DNA of 25,194 bases, from the NCBI GenBank assembly GCA_964565715.1, contig CAZMGG010000084.1, positions 1-25,194 of the forward strand, written 5' to 3'. Source of the stretch: CAZMGG01 sp964565715 (GTDB taxonomy: Bacteria; Planctomycetota; UBA1135; UBA2386). This document shows, piece by piece, positions 8,092-14,872 of this stretch. Within the stretch, counting starts at the first letter, position 1. Every line of letters starts with the position of its first letter. Under the pieces are notes generated by a model. The model had not been told where the DNA came from, did not search any database, and worked only from the letters and a program-made list of their open reading frames with translations. A program made the position numbers and the translations under genes.

Positions 8092-8892
8092 TCAGCGCGG
8101 ACGGGCCGCGGCCTGCCGGCCGCCCTTCGCGCCGGCCGCCTTCTTCGGCCCAGCCTTGCCCGCCCTGGCCTTGCCTGCCTTGGCGGGCGCCCTGGCCGCC
8201 ATCCGGGCACCGGTGACCCGCGTCCGCTTCGCCTGATGGTCGACCATCTTCTGGATGTAGCTCGCGGCGTGCGGCGTCTTGCAGCCGGTCTCGCCATGAT
8301 CGACCTCGACGACGCCGATGGCGTCGGCCACCGCCAGCGCCGCGCTGCGCAGGTCGGCCATGCTGCCGCCGATGGCGATCAACGCGTTGTTCATGCTGTG
8401 CCGCGTGCGGTTCTTCGCCTTCTGGATGCCCTTCTGGATCTTCGTCAGCAGGCTGGCGGCCAGTGTCGCCGGCAGCCGGCCGTCCACCGCCAGCACCGCC
8501 GCCACGCCATAGCCCGCCGCCCCCACCCACTCCGCCGCATCGGCGATCCAGCGCTTCACGAGGTCCAAGGCCACGCCAGAACGGGCCGCCAGGCCGGCCA
8601 CCGCATCCACCAGCACGTAGTTGTCGGCGTCGCGCACCCAGCCATCCAGCTCGGCTGCGGTCATCACCGCCGGGTCGGCCACCTTGGTCGCCATGACCCG
8701 CGCGTCGTGCACGCCGCTCCGCCAGAGGCCCAGCGCCAGGTCGTGATCGACGCCGGCCTGTTTGACCAGCTTGCCGAGGTCGGCATACGACACGCCCCAG
8801 CAGGGGCCGGTGACGCCGTGGCGGGCGTAGATCGCGACGGTGCCCGGCTTGCCGAGCCGTTGCAGGGTGCGCAGCGCGGTGGCTTTGTCCAT
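8092..8892 (-). CDS. AlkD-like DNA alkylation repair protein with basic tail
   Basis: A 266-residue protein resembling the HEAT-like-repeat DNA glycosylases of the AlkD/AlkC group, which excise bulky or charged alkylated bases (N3- and N7-alkylpurines). Supporting segments are YARHGVTGPCWGVSYADLGKL near the N-terminus, LWRSGVHDARVMATKVADP, the Trp-Asp pair region DLVKRWIADAAEWVG, and KIQKGIQKAKNRTRHSMNNA. The helical body occupies about residues 1-225. The last 40 residues are a Lys/Ala/Gly-rich tail (KAGKARAGKAGPKKAAGAKG) like histone H1 tails, probably for nonspecific DNA contact. The longer open frame upstream is a shadow; the ATG at 8892 begins the conserved part. It is convergent with the selenoprotein gene and divergent from the hydrolase at 8960. 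The basic tail could also aid packaging into the nucleoid (inference). Confidence 0.85.
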   Translation of the reverse strand: MDKATALRTLQRLGKPGTVAIYARHGVTGPCWGVSYADLGKLVKQAGVDHDLALGLWRSGVHDARVMATKVADPAVMTAAELDGWVRDADNYVLVDAVAGLAARSGVALDLVKRWIADAAEWVGAAGYGVAAVLAVDGRLPATLAASLLTKIQKGIQKAKNRTRHSMNNALIAIGGSMADLRSAALAVADAIGVVEVDHGETGCKTPHAASYIQKMVDHQAKRTRVTGARMAARAPAKAGKARAGKAGPKKAAGAKGGRQAAARPR

Positions 8893-8943
8893 GACCCCGT
8901 TTGTCCCGGTCTGCCGCCGGGCGGTCAACGGTGGCGCGCCGGG

Positions 8944-8949
8944 TATCGT
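8944..8949 (+). promoter_or_regulatory. -10-like hexamer before the YheT-like gene
   Basis: TATCGT ends ten bases before the ATG at 8960, so transcription would start within a few bases of the start codon. No Shine-Dalgarno site is present. Confidence 0.3.
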
Positions 8950-8959
8950 GCCCGCGCCC

Positions 8960-9934
8960 ATGACCGTGCCGGCGCCGCCGTTCCGACCCGCGTTCTGGGC
9001 CCGCTCCGGGCTCGCGCAGACGGTCTGGGCCGGCCTCGGGCCCGCCGGTCCCCGCCCCGCACTGCGCCTCGAACGCTGGGAACTGCCCGACGGCGACTTC
9101 CTGCGGCTCCACCACCTGCCCGGCGATGACCGGGCCATGCGGGTGGTCCTGCTGCACGGCCTCGAGGGCAGCGCGCGCAGCGCCTACGTGGCCGCCTGCG
9201 CCCGGCTGCTGGCGGCGACGGCGCACCCGCTCACCGTGCTGGAGTTCCGCGGCTGCGGCGGCGAGCCGAACCGGCTGCTGCGCGGCTATCACTCCGGCGA
9301 GACCGGCGACCTGGATGCCCTGCTGCAGGAACTGATCCGTCGCGAGCCCGCACGCCCGCTCGGTCTGCTCGGCTGGTCGCTCGGCGGCAACGTGCTGCTC
9401 AAGTGGCTCGGCGAGCAGGGCGGCCGCGCCCCGGCCAACGTCCGCGCCGCCTGCGCCATCTCGCCGCCCTTCGACCTCGCCGCCGCCGCCGGGGCCGCCG
9501 ACCGCCGCTGCGGTGGCCTGCTGGCGCGGCACTTCCTCGCCACCCTGGTGCCGAAGGCGCTGGCCAAGGCCGCCTGCCACCCGGGCGCCCTCGATGCCAC
9601 CGCCGTGCGCGCCTGCCGCACCTTCGCCGCCTTCGACCAGTGCGTCACGGCGCCGCTGCACGGCTTCCGCGATGCCGCCCACTACTGGCGCGACGCGAGC
9701 TGCGGGCCGTTCGTCCCGGCGATCCGCCGGCCGACCCTGGTGATCACGGCCCTCGACGATCCGCTCTGCCCGCCGGACGCGATCCCGCGGAAGGCACTGG
9801 CGGCCAACCCCGTCGTGCAGACGCTGCTGCCCGGACGCGGCGGCCACGCGGCGTTTCTCGCCGGCGGCACGCCGTGGCGGCCGCGCCGTTGGGCCGAGGC
9901 CGTGGCGCTGCGCTTCCTGCTCGGCGTCCGGTGA
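8960..9934 (+). CDS. YheT-family alpha/beta hydrolase
   Basis: A 324-residue alpha/beta hydrolase. Visible family features are the oxyanion-loop LLHGLEGSARSAYV, the RGCGGEPNR segment typical of the YheT/ABHD1-3 group, YHSGETGDL, the nucleophile elbow GWSLGGN (Ser140), SPPFDL, an acid in TALDDPLCPPDA and a His in GGHAAFL, giving a complete Ser-Asp-His triad. The group includes esterases and lipases acting on acyl or phospholipid substrates; the substrate of this one is unknown. No signal peptide, so cytoplasmic. The start ATG at 8960 was chosen over earlier in-frame codons because conserved sequence (FWARSGLAQTVWAG) begins soon after and a -10-like element lies just upstream. Its end is six bases from the convergent lipoprotein gene. 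Confidence 0.9.
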   Translation: MTVPAPPFRPAFWARSGLAQTVWAGLGPAGPRPALRLERWELPDGDFLRLHHLPGDDRAMRVVLLHGLEGSARSAYVAACARLLAATAHPLTVLEFRGCGGEPNRLLRGYHSGETGDLDALLQELIRREPARPLGLLGWSLGGNVLLKWLGEQGGRAPANVRAACAISPPFDLAAAAGAADRRCGGLLARHFLATLVPKALAKAACHPGALDATAVRACRTFAAFDQCVTAPLHGFRDAAHYWRDASCGPFVPAIRRPTLVITALDDPLCPPDAIPRKALAANPVVQTLLPGRGGHAAFLAGGTPWRPRRWAEAVALRFLLGVR

Positions 9935-9940
9935 GGCGCG

Positions 9941-10360
9941 CTAGCGTCCCGCCGCGGCCTTCGGCTCGGCCTCGGCCTTGGCCTGCGCCTCGGGTGAGGG
10001 GCGGTATTCGCTCACCACCGTGGTGATCACCGGCGTGAAGATCCAGGTGAAGGGCGGGAAGCCGTACCAATAGTTCTCCGCCGAGCTCTGCACGATGCGG
10101 ACGTGGTCGCCCTGCTCGACGGCGATCTCAGCGGTGAGCGTGTCGATCATCCGATCCACCGTGGTGGAGCCGAGCACCGGCAGCACGATGCCCAGGTTCA
10201 TGCCGACGTTGGTCGACGACTTGACGAAGACCGGCTGGCCGTCGGGGCCGACCCGCTTGTTCCAGTGGGTGGCGGTGGAGTGCATGGTGCAGCCGCCGGT
10301 CGGCACCGTCAGCAGGACCAGGGCGAGGGGAAGCAACGCGTGGCGAGCGATCGTGGTCAT
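9941..10360 (-). CDS. putative small lipoprotein of unknown function
   Basis: A 139-residue protein with an N-terminal basic-hydrophobic signal (MTTIARHALLPLALVLLTVP) ending in TGGC, a loose lipobox that suggests Cys lipidation. The mature part begins MHSTATHWNKRVGPDGQPVF, contains VGMNLGIVLPVLGSTTVDRM and a segment rich in aromatic residues, NYWYGFPPFTWIFTPVITTV, and ends in an Ala/Glu/Lys-rich tail. The aromatic-hydrophobic segment could touch the membrane. I do not recognise the family. It is divergent from rhlE and convergent with the hydrolase gene, so it is probably transcribed alone. The start was chosen because the signal follows it directly; the longer upstream frame is a shadow. Confidence 0.75.
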   Translation of the reverse strand: MTTIARHALLPLALVLLTVPTGGCTMHSTATHWNKRVGPDGQPVFVKSSTNVGMNLGIVLPVLGSTTVDRMIDTLTAEIAVEQGDHVRIVQSSAENYWYGFPPFTWIFTPVITTVVSEYRPSPEAQAKAEAEPKAAAGR

Positions 10361-10435
10361 CACCGCAGCATGCAGACCGGGCCGCCGGAAGCCAGGACCG
10401 GCCAGAAGGCCGCACCGCCCGGCCGGCCCGGCGGT

Positions 10436-10441
10436 TACACT
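10436..10441 (+). promoter_or_regulatory. possible -10 element of rhlE
   Basis: TACACT matches TATAAT at T1, A2, A4 and T6 and lies 62 bases before the ATG. No clear -35 in the GC-rich DNA before it. Confidence 0.3.
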
Positions 10442-10503
10442 CCTCGCCCTTTTCCTCCGCCCTGCTGCCCGGCCGCGCTGGTTTCCCGGCCGGCGCCCCC
10501 TGC

Positions 10504-11922
10504 ATGACCACTTCCAGTTTCGAAGACCTCGGCCTCGACGAGAGCCTGGTCCGCGCCGTCCACGCCCGCGGCTACGAGAACCCGACCCCGATCCAGGCCC
10601 AGGCGATCCCGCACCTGCTGGACGGCCGCGACCTGCTCGGCGTGGCGCAGACCGGCACCGGCAAGACCGCCGCGTTCGCCCTGCCGACCCTGCAGAACCT
10701 CGCCGCCCACCCGCTGCGGCCGGTGCCCGGCGCACCCCGCGCCCTGATCCTGACGCCGACCCGCGAGCTGGCGGCGCAGATCGGCGACAGCTTCGGCTTC
10801 TACGGTCGCCACCTGCGGCTGCGGCACACGGTGATCTTCGGCGGCGTCGGCCAGACGCCGCAGGTGCAGGCCCTGCGCCGCGGCGTCGAGATCCTGGTGG
10901 CGACGCCGGGCCGCCTGCTGGACCTGATGGACCAGCGCCACATCTCGCTGGAGCACGTCGAGGTGTTCGTGCTCGACGAGGCGGACCGGATGCTCGACAT
11001 GGGCTTCATCCACGACGTCCGCCGGGTGATCGAACGGCTGCCGCGGGACCGCCAGTCGCTGCTGTTCTCCGCCACCATGCCGCCGGACATCGTCGCGCTG
11101 GCGCAGAAGATCCTGCACCAGCCGGTGCGGGTCGAGGTGACGCCGCCGGCCACCACCGTCGAACGCATCGAACAGCGGGTGATGCTGGTGGAGAAGACCG
11201 ACAAGCGGCACCTGCTGGCGGTGGTGCTCGAGGACCCGGCCATCGAGCGGGCCCTGGTCTTCACCCGCACCAAGCACGGCGCCAACCGCGTCGTCACCCA
11301 CCTGAAGAAGCTCCGCTTCAAGGCCGACGCGATCCACGGCAACAAGTCGCAGGGCGCCCGGGAGCGGGCGCTGGACGACTTCCGCGACGGCCGGCTGCAC
11401 GTGCTGGTGGCCACCGACATCGCCGCCCGCGGCATCGACGTGCCGGGCATCANNNNNNNNNNCACCCACGTCATCAACTTCGACCTGCCCAACATCGCCG
11501 AGAGCTACGTCCACCGCATCGGCCGCACGGCGCGGGCCGGCGCCGACGGCATCGCGATCAGCTTCTGCGACAACGAGGAGCGCGAGTACCTCCGCGACAT
11601 CGAGAAGCTGATCCGGCGCGAGATCGAGGTCGAGTCCGGCCACCCCTACCAATCGCCCTTCCCGTTCCGCCGCGGCCAGCCCGCCGGCAAGGCGCCACCG
11701 AAGGGCGGCCAGCGCCAGGGCGCCCCGCGCGGCCAGGCGCCGCGGGCACCAGGCCAGGGCGGTCAGCAGCACGGCCAGCGCGACGGCGGCGGCTCCTCCT
11801 GGAACGTGCACGGCCGGCCCGGCGGCCGACCCCGCCGGCCCCAGCGCGGCCGCCCCGGCGGCAAGTCCCGGCGCGGCGGCGGCGCCGGCCGGGGCCGCCG
11901 GCGGTCCTCCCCCCTCGACTAG
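10504..11922 (+). CDS. rhlE: RhlE-type DEAD-box RNA helicase (assembly gap inside)
   Basis: An ATP-dependent RNA helicase that remodels RNA and ribonucleoproteins in the cytoplasm. All core motifs are in order: Q motif (NPTPIQAQAIP), I (AQTGTGKT), Ia (PTRELAAQ), Ib (TPGRLLD), II (VLDEADRMLDMGF), III (SATMP), IV (LVFTRTKHGANRV), V (ATDIAARGIDVPG) and VI (HRIGRTARAG). The C-terminal 110 residues form a basic Gly/Arg/Gln-rich tail that probably binds RNA. A run of ten N interrupts codons between motifs V and VI. Family sequence here is GI(T/S)HVINFD, and joining the flanks through their shared CA gives exactly GITHVINFD, so no sequence may really be missing. The open frame is unbroken across the N run. 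It faces a second DEAD-box gene. Confidence 0.93.
   Translation: MTTSSFEDLGLDESLVRAVHARGYENPTPIQAQAIPHLLDGRDLLGVAQTGTGKTAAFALPTLQNLAAHPLRPVPGAPRALILTPTRELAAQIGDSFGFYGRHLRLRHTVIFGGVGQTPQVQALRRGVEILVATPGRLLDLMDQRHISLEHVEVFVLDEADRMLDMGFIHDVRRVIERLPRDRQSLLFSATMPPDIVALAQKILHQPVRVEVTPPATTVERIEQRVMLVEKTDKRHLLAVVLEDPAIERALVFTRTKHGANRVVTHLKKLRFKADAIHGNKSQGARERALDDFRDGRLHVLVATDIAARGIDVPGIXXXXTHVINFDLPNIAESYVHRIGRTARAGADGIAISFCDNEEREYLRDIEKLIRREIEVESGHPYQSPFPFRRGQPAGKAPPKGGQRQGAPRGQAPRAPGQGGQQHGQRDGGGSSWNVHGRPGGRPRRPQRGRPGGKSRRGGGAGRGRRRSSPLD
11453..11462. other. ten-base N run (scaffold gap)
   Basis: The left flank ends GGCATCA and the right flank begins CACCCACGTC. Overlapping the shared CA restores the conserved residues G-I-T-H-V in frame, which suggests that the gap is an artefact of two contigs that touch or overlap. 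Confidence 0.95.
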
Positions 11923-11936
11923 GAACTGAACCGGGA

Positions 11937-12018
11937 ATTGTGGGCGGGGTCCCGGGCGCCCCCGGCGGTCCCGCCGGCCCCCCGGGCGACCACGCCGGTC
12001 CCTGGGGCCACCAACAAT
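11937..12018. terminator. possible shared terminator between convergent helicase genes
   Basis: ATTGT at 11937-11941 and ACAAT at 12014-12018 bracket a GC-rich segment with several self-complementary runs (for example GGTCCCGGGCG and CCCGGGCGACC). The whole 103-base gap between the convergent stops may fold into a long imperfect stem. Its base-level fold was not computed. Confidence 0.3.
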
Positions 12019-12025
12019 CCTCGGC

Positions 12026-13717
12026 TCAGTCCAGCATGCGGATGCGGACGTGCGGGTCCCGCCGGTCCCGGCCGCGTACCCGGTCGGCGAACTCCCGGGC
12101 CAGCTCGCTGGCCACTTCGAAGGTGGTGGCGTCGGGGCCGAGTTCGATGCTGCCGATGGCGCGGCTGGGCACCGCGCCGCGCCGGCAGACGTGGGCCAGG
12201 ATGCGCTGCGGGCTGGCGCCCGCCCGCAGGCCCCAGTTGATGGCGAAGCGCGTGAAGTGCGGCACCGCCCGGTGGCCGTGGCCGAACGGCCGCGGCGTCG
12301 CCGGCCGCGACGCGGCCGGACGCCACTCCGGGGCGTCGAGGGACGCGCCCTGCACCTCGCGCGGCGCGGCCCGCCGGTCACCCGCCGCCAGGTCGAGCAG
12401 GGCGGCGACCACCTCCACCGCCGGCCGCTCGGCCAGCAGTTCGGCGGCGAAGTCGGCCTGGGCCTCGGCCAGCGCCGCCGCGGCCAGCGCCGCCCGCACC
12501 TTGGCGCGCGTCCGTTCGGCCTGCGCGGCCCGCACCGCGTCGGCGGTGGGTGCCGGCTGCCAGTGCAGCGTCACCCGGGCCGCGCGGCAGAGGCGCTCGG
12601 CCCGCCGGCGACCGGCCTGCGCCAGCAGCACGCTCTGGCCCTTGCGCCCGGCGCGGCCGGTGCGGCCGCTGCGGTGGGTGTAGACCTCGCCGTCGATCGG
12701 CGGATCGAAGTGCACGACCCGGGTCACGTCGGCGATGTCGAGGCCGCGCGCGGCGACGTCGGTGGCCACCAGCACGGTGGTGACCCCGGCGCGGAACGCC
12801 TCCAGCGTGCGAGTGCGCTGGGCCTGGGCCAGGTCGCCGCTGATCGGCGCGGCGGCGAAGCCGTCGCCGGCGAGCTGCTCGGCGAGATCCGCCGAGTCCT
12901 GCCGGGTGCGGACGAACACCAGGGTGCGCTCGCCCTCGGCCAGCAGCAGCAGGTTGATCAGCGCGCCGTAGCGTTCGCCGCGCTGCAGCAGGTGGCCGAT
13001 GTGCTCGATGTCGGCGTTGGCGACGCCCAGCGTGGTGCCCTGCAGGTGCAGCGGCAGGCGCTGGAAGCGATCGGCCAGTTCGCGCACCGCCGGCGGCAGG
13101 GTGGCCGAGACCAGGTGCGTGCGGCGCTCCGCCGGCACGCCCTCGAGGATGGCGTCGAGCTCCTCGCGGAAGCCGAGGTCGAGCATCTGGTCGGCCTCGT
13201 CGAGGACCAGCTCACGGATGGCCGTCAGCGAGAGGGCCCCGGCCCGCAAGTGATCGAGCAGTCGCCCGGGCGTGCCCACCACCACCGCCGGCCGGCGGGC
13301 CAGCGCCTTGCGTTCCCCCTGGATGCCGGTGCCGCCGGTGACGCAGGCGATGCCCGGCCCGGAACGGCCGCCGAGCCCGGCGAACAGCCACGCCAGTTCA
13401 CCGCGCACCTGCTGCGCCAGTTCGCGGGTGGGCACGATCACCAGGGCCAGCGGGCCGTCGGCGCGACCGTCGGTGGCCGCCTGCAGCCCCGGCGCCATGG
13501 CCAGGCCCAGCGCCACGGTCTTGCCCGAGCCGGTCTGCGAGGTGATGCGCAGGTCGCGACCGCCATCGGCTGCGGCCAGCGCCGCCTCCTGCACCGCGGT
13601 GAGCGCGGTGAAGCCGCGCTCCCGCAGGGCCGTGCGCAGGGGTTCGGGCACCGCGGCGAAGGCGTCGGTGGGCGCGGACGCCTGGGGAGCGGTGGATTCG
13701 GGGCAGGGTTCGGTCAT
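12026..13717 (-). CDS. DEAD-box RNA helicase with DbpA-like C-terminal domain
   Basis: A 563-residue helicase. Core motifs: Q motif near LTAVQEAALAA, I (SQTGSGKT), Ia (PTRELAQQ), Ib (TPGRLLD), II (VLDEADQMLDLGF), III (SATLP), IV (LVFVRTRQDSADL), V (ATDVAARGLDI) and VI (HRSGRTGRAG). A roughly 90-residue Ala/Arg-rich helical linker separates the core from a C-terminal domain of about 75 residues containing FTRFAINWGLRAG, RAIGSIELGPDATTFEV and PHVRIRML, the layout of the DbpA/CsdA RNA-binding domain. Such proteins act in ribosome assembly or cold adaptation; which of these applies here is not visible. TATCCT at 13745-13740 on this strand gives a -10 candidate 22 bases before the ATG, so it may be transcribed apart from the glycosyltransferase gene upstream. 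Confidence 0.92.
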   Translation of the reverse strand: MTEPCPESTAPQASAPTDAFAAVPEPLRTALRERGFTALTAVQEAALAAADGGRDLRITSQTGSGKTVALGLAMAPGLQAATDGRADGPLALVIVPTRELAQQVRGELAWLFAGLGGRSGPGIACVTGGTGIQGERKALARRPAVVVGTPGRLLDHLRAGALSLTAIRELVLDEADQMLDLGFREELDAILEGVPAERRTHLVSATLPPAVRELADRFQRLPLHLQGTTLGVANADIEHIGHLLQRGERYGALINLLLLAEGERTLVFVRTRQDSADLAEQLAGDGFAAAPISGDLAQAQRTRTLEAFRAGVTTVLVATDVAARGLDIADVTRVVHFDPPIDGEVYTHRSGRTGRAGRKGQSVLLAQAGRRRAERLCRAARVTLHWQPAPTADAVRAAQAERTRAKVRAALAAAALAEAQADFAAELLAERPAVEVVAALLDLAAGDRRAAPREVQGASLDAPEWRPAASRPATPRPFGHGHRAVPHFTRFAINWGLRAGASPQRILAHVCRRGAVPSRAIGSIELGPDATTFEVASELAREFADRVRGRDRRDPHVRIRMLD

Positions 13718-13739
13718 GGGCGGACTCGCGGGGGGAAGC

Positions 13740-13745
13740 AGGATA
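13740..13745 (-). promoter_or_regulatory. possible -10 element of the DbpA-like helicase
   Basis: TATCCT on the minus strand, four of six to TATAAT, 22 bases before the ATG at 13717. No clear -35. Confidence 0.3.
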
Positions 13746-13792
13746 GCGAGTACCGCGCGCAGCGGAAGCCCCGAATCGGCCAGCCGCGCCGA

Positions 13793-14872
13793 TCAGCGCG
13801 CCTGCCGGTAGAGCCCGATCCAGCGCTCGAGGCAGCGGGCGGCGGCGAAGTGCTCGCCGCAGTGGGCCCGGTTCTGTTGGCCTTCCCGCCGGCGGCGGGC
13901 CGGATCGGCCAGCAACGCCGCCAGCGCCCCGGCCAGGGCCGGCGGATCCAGTGGCGGCACGACGCCGCCCCGGCAGGCCTCGGGCAGCATGCGCCGGCAG
14001 TCGCCGACGTCGGTGGTCACCACTGGCAGGCCCGTTGCCATGGCCTCCAGCAGGGACAACGGCATCTGCTCGGTGCGGGACGACAGGGCGAACACGGTGA
14101 AGCTCCGGTAGGCCGCGGCCGGGTCGGCGGTGGCGCCGGGCAGTTCCAGGTCGCGCTCGAGGCCCAGGTCCACCGCCAGCCGGCGCAGCTCACCGCCGAG
14201 CGGACCGTCGCCGACGATCCGCAGGACGGGCCGCGGCGCTGGCAGCAGGGCGATGGCCCGCAGCAGCGTGGCGTGGTCCTTCTCGGCGCGCAGCCCGCCG
14301 ACGGTCCCCACCACCGCGCGCGCCGGCGCCGCCGCCGCCGGCCGGAAGCGTTCCAGATCGACGCCGTTCGGCAGGCAGTGCAGCCGGTCCGCGGCCACCC
14401 GCCACTCGGCGCGGGCGATGCCGCGCAGGACCTCGGACGGCACCGCCACCGCCGCCACCCCGCGCAGCAGCCAGCGCCGCAGCAGGTTCCGCCGGAAGAG
14501 GCGCCGCGTCACCTCCTCGGGACCGAACCCCTCCTCGTGGTGGACCACCGCCCGCAGGCCGATCTGCCGCGCCGCCGCCACGGTCTCGATGGCGCCCCAG
14601 TTGTAGGTCAGCAGGAGGTCCGGCCGCAGTTCCCGCAGCCGGGCGGCCATCGCCCGCCGCGTGGCCAGGAAGCCGCCCTCCGGCGGCGGCGGCAGCACCG
14701 TCAGCGGCACGCCTTCCGGCACCAGCGCCGCCGCCTCGGTGCGGCCGTCCATGGCGATCACCGTGTGCCGCACCGCGGCGCCCAGCGCCGCCATCACCTG
14801 CGTCGTGCGCACCTGCGGGCCGCCGCGACCGAACGTGGCGAACACGTGCAGCCAGTGCGGCGGCGCGGTCAT
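13793..14872 (-). CDS. GT4-type glycosyltransferase
   Basis: A 359-residue glycosyltransferase with the GT-B layout of CAZy family GT4. The N-terminal domain begins HWLHVFATFGRGGPQVRT with the Gly-Gly acceptor loop, followed by LLLTYNWGAIE. The C-terminal domain has PNGVDLERFRP, VGTVGGLRAEKDHATLL, RIVGDGPLGGEL and the nucleotide-sugar EX7E motif EQMPLSLLE near residue 270. It transfers a sugar from a nucleotide donor, probably to a lipid or polysaccharide acceptor in the cytoplasm; donor and acceptor are unknown. The ATG overlaps the TGA of the upstream Gfo/Idh-epimerase gene as ATGA, which implies translational coupling and a shared surface-polysaccharide or glycolipid pathway. Confidence 0.92.
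   Translation of the reverse strand: MTAPPHWLHVFATFGRGGPQVRTTQVMAALGAAVRHTVIAMDGRTEAAALVPEGVPLTVLPPPPEGGFLATRRAMAARLRELRPDLLLTYNWGAIETVAAARQIGLRAVVHHEEGFGPEEVTRRLFRRNLLRRWLLRGVAAVAVPSEVLRGIARAEWRVAADRLHCLPNGVDLERFRPAAAAPARAVVGTVGGLRAEKDHATLLRAIALLPAPRPVLRIVGDGPLGGELRRLAVDLGLERDLELPGATADPAAAYRSFTVFALSSRTEQMPLSLLEAMATGLPVVTTDVGDCRRMLPEACRGGVVPPLDPPALAGALAALLADPARRRREGQQNRAHCGEHFAAARCLERWIGLYRQAR

Noticed and set aside
11653..11922. Arg/Gly-rich end of rhlE as a frameshift product
   Set aside because: Basic Gly/Arg/Gln tails are normal in RhlE-type helicases, and the frame is unbroken from the conserved core.
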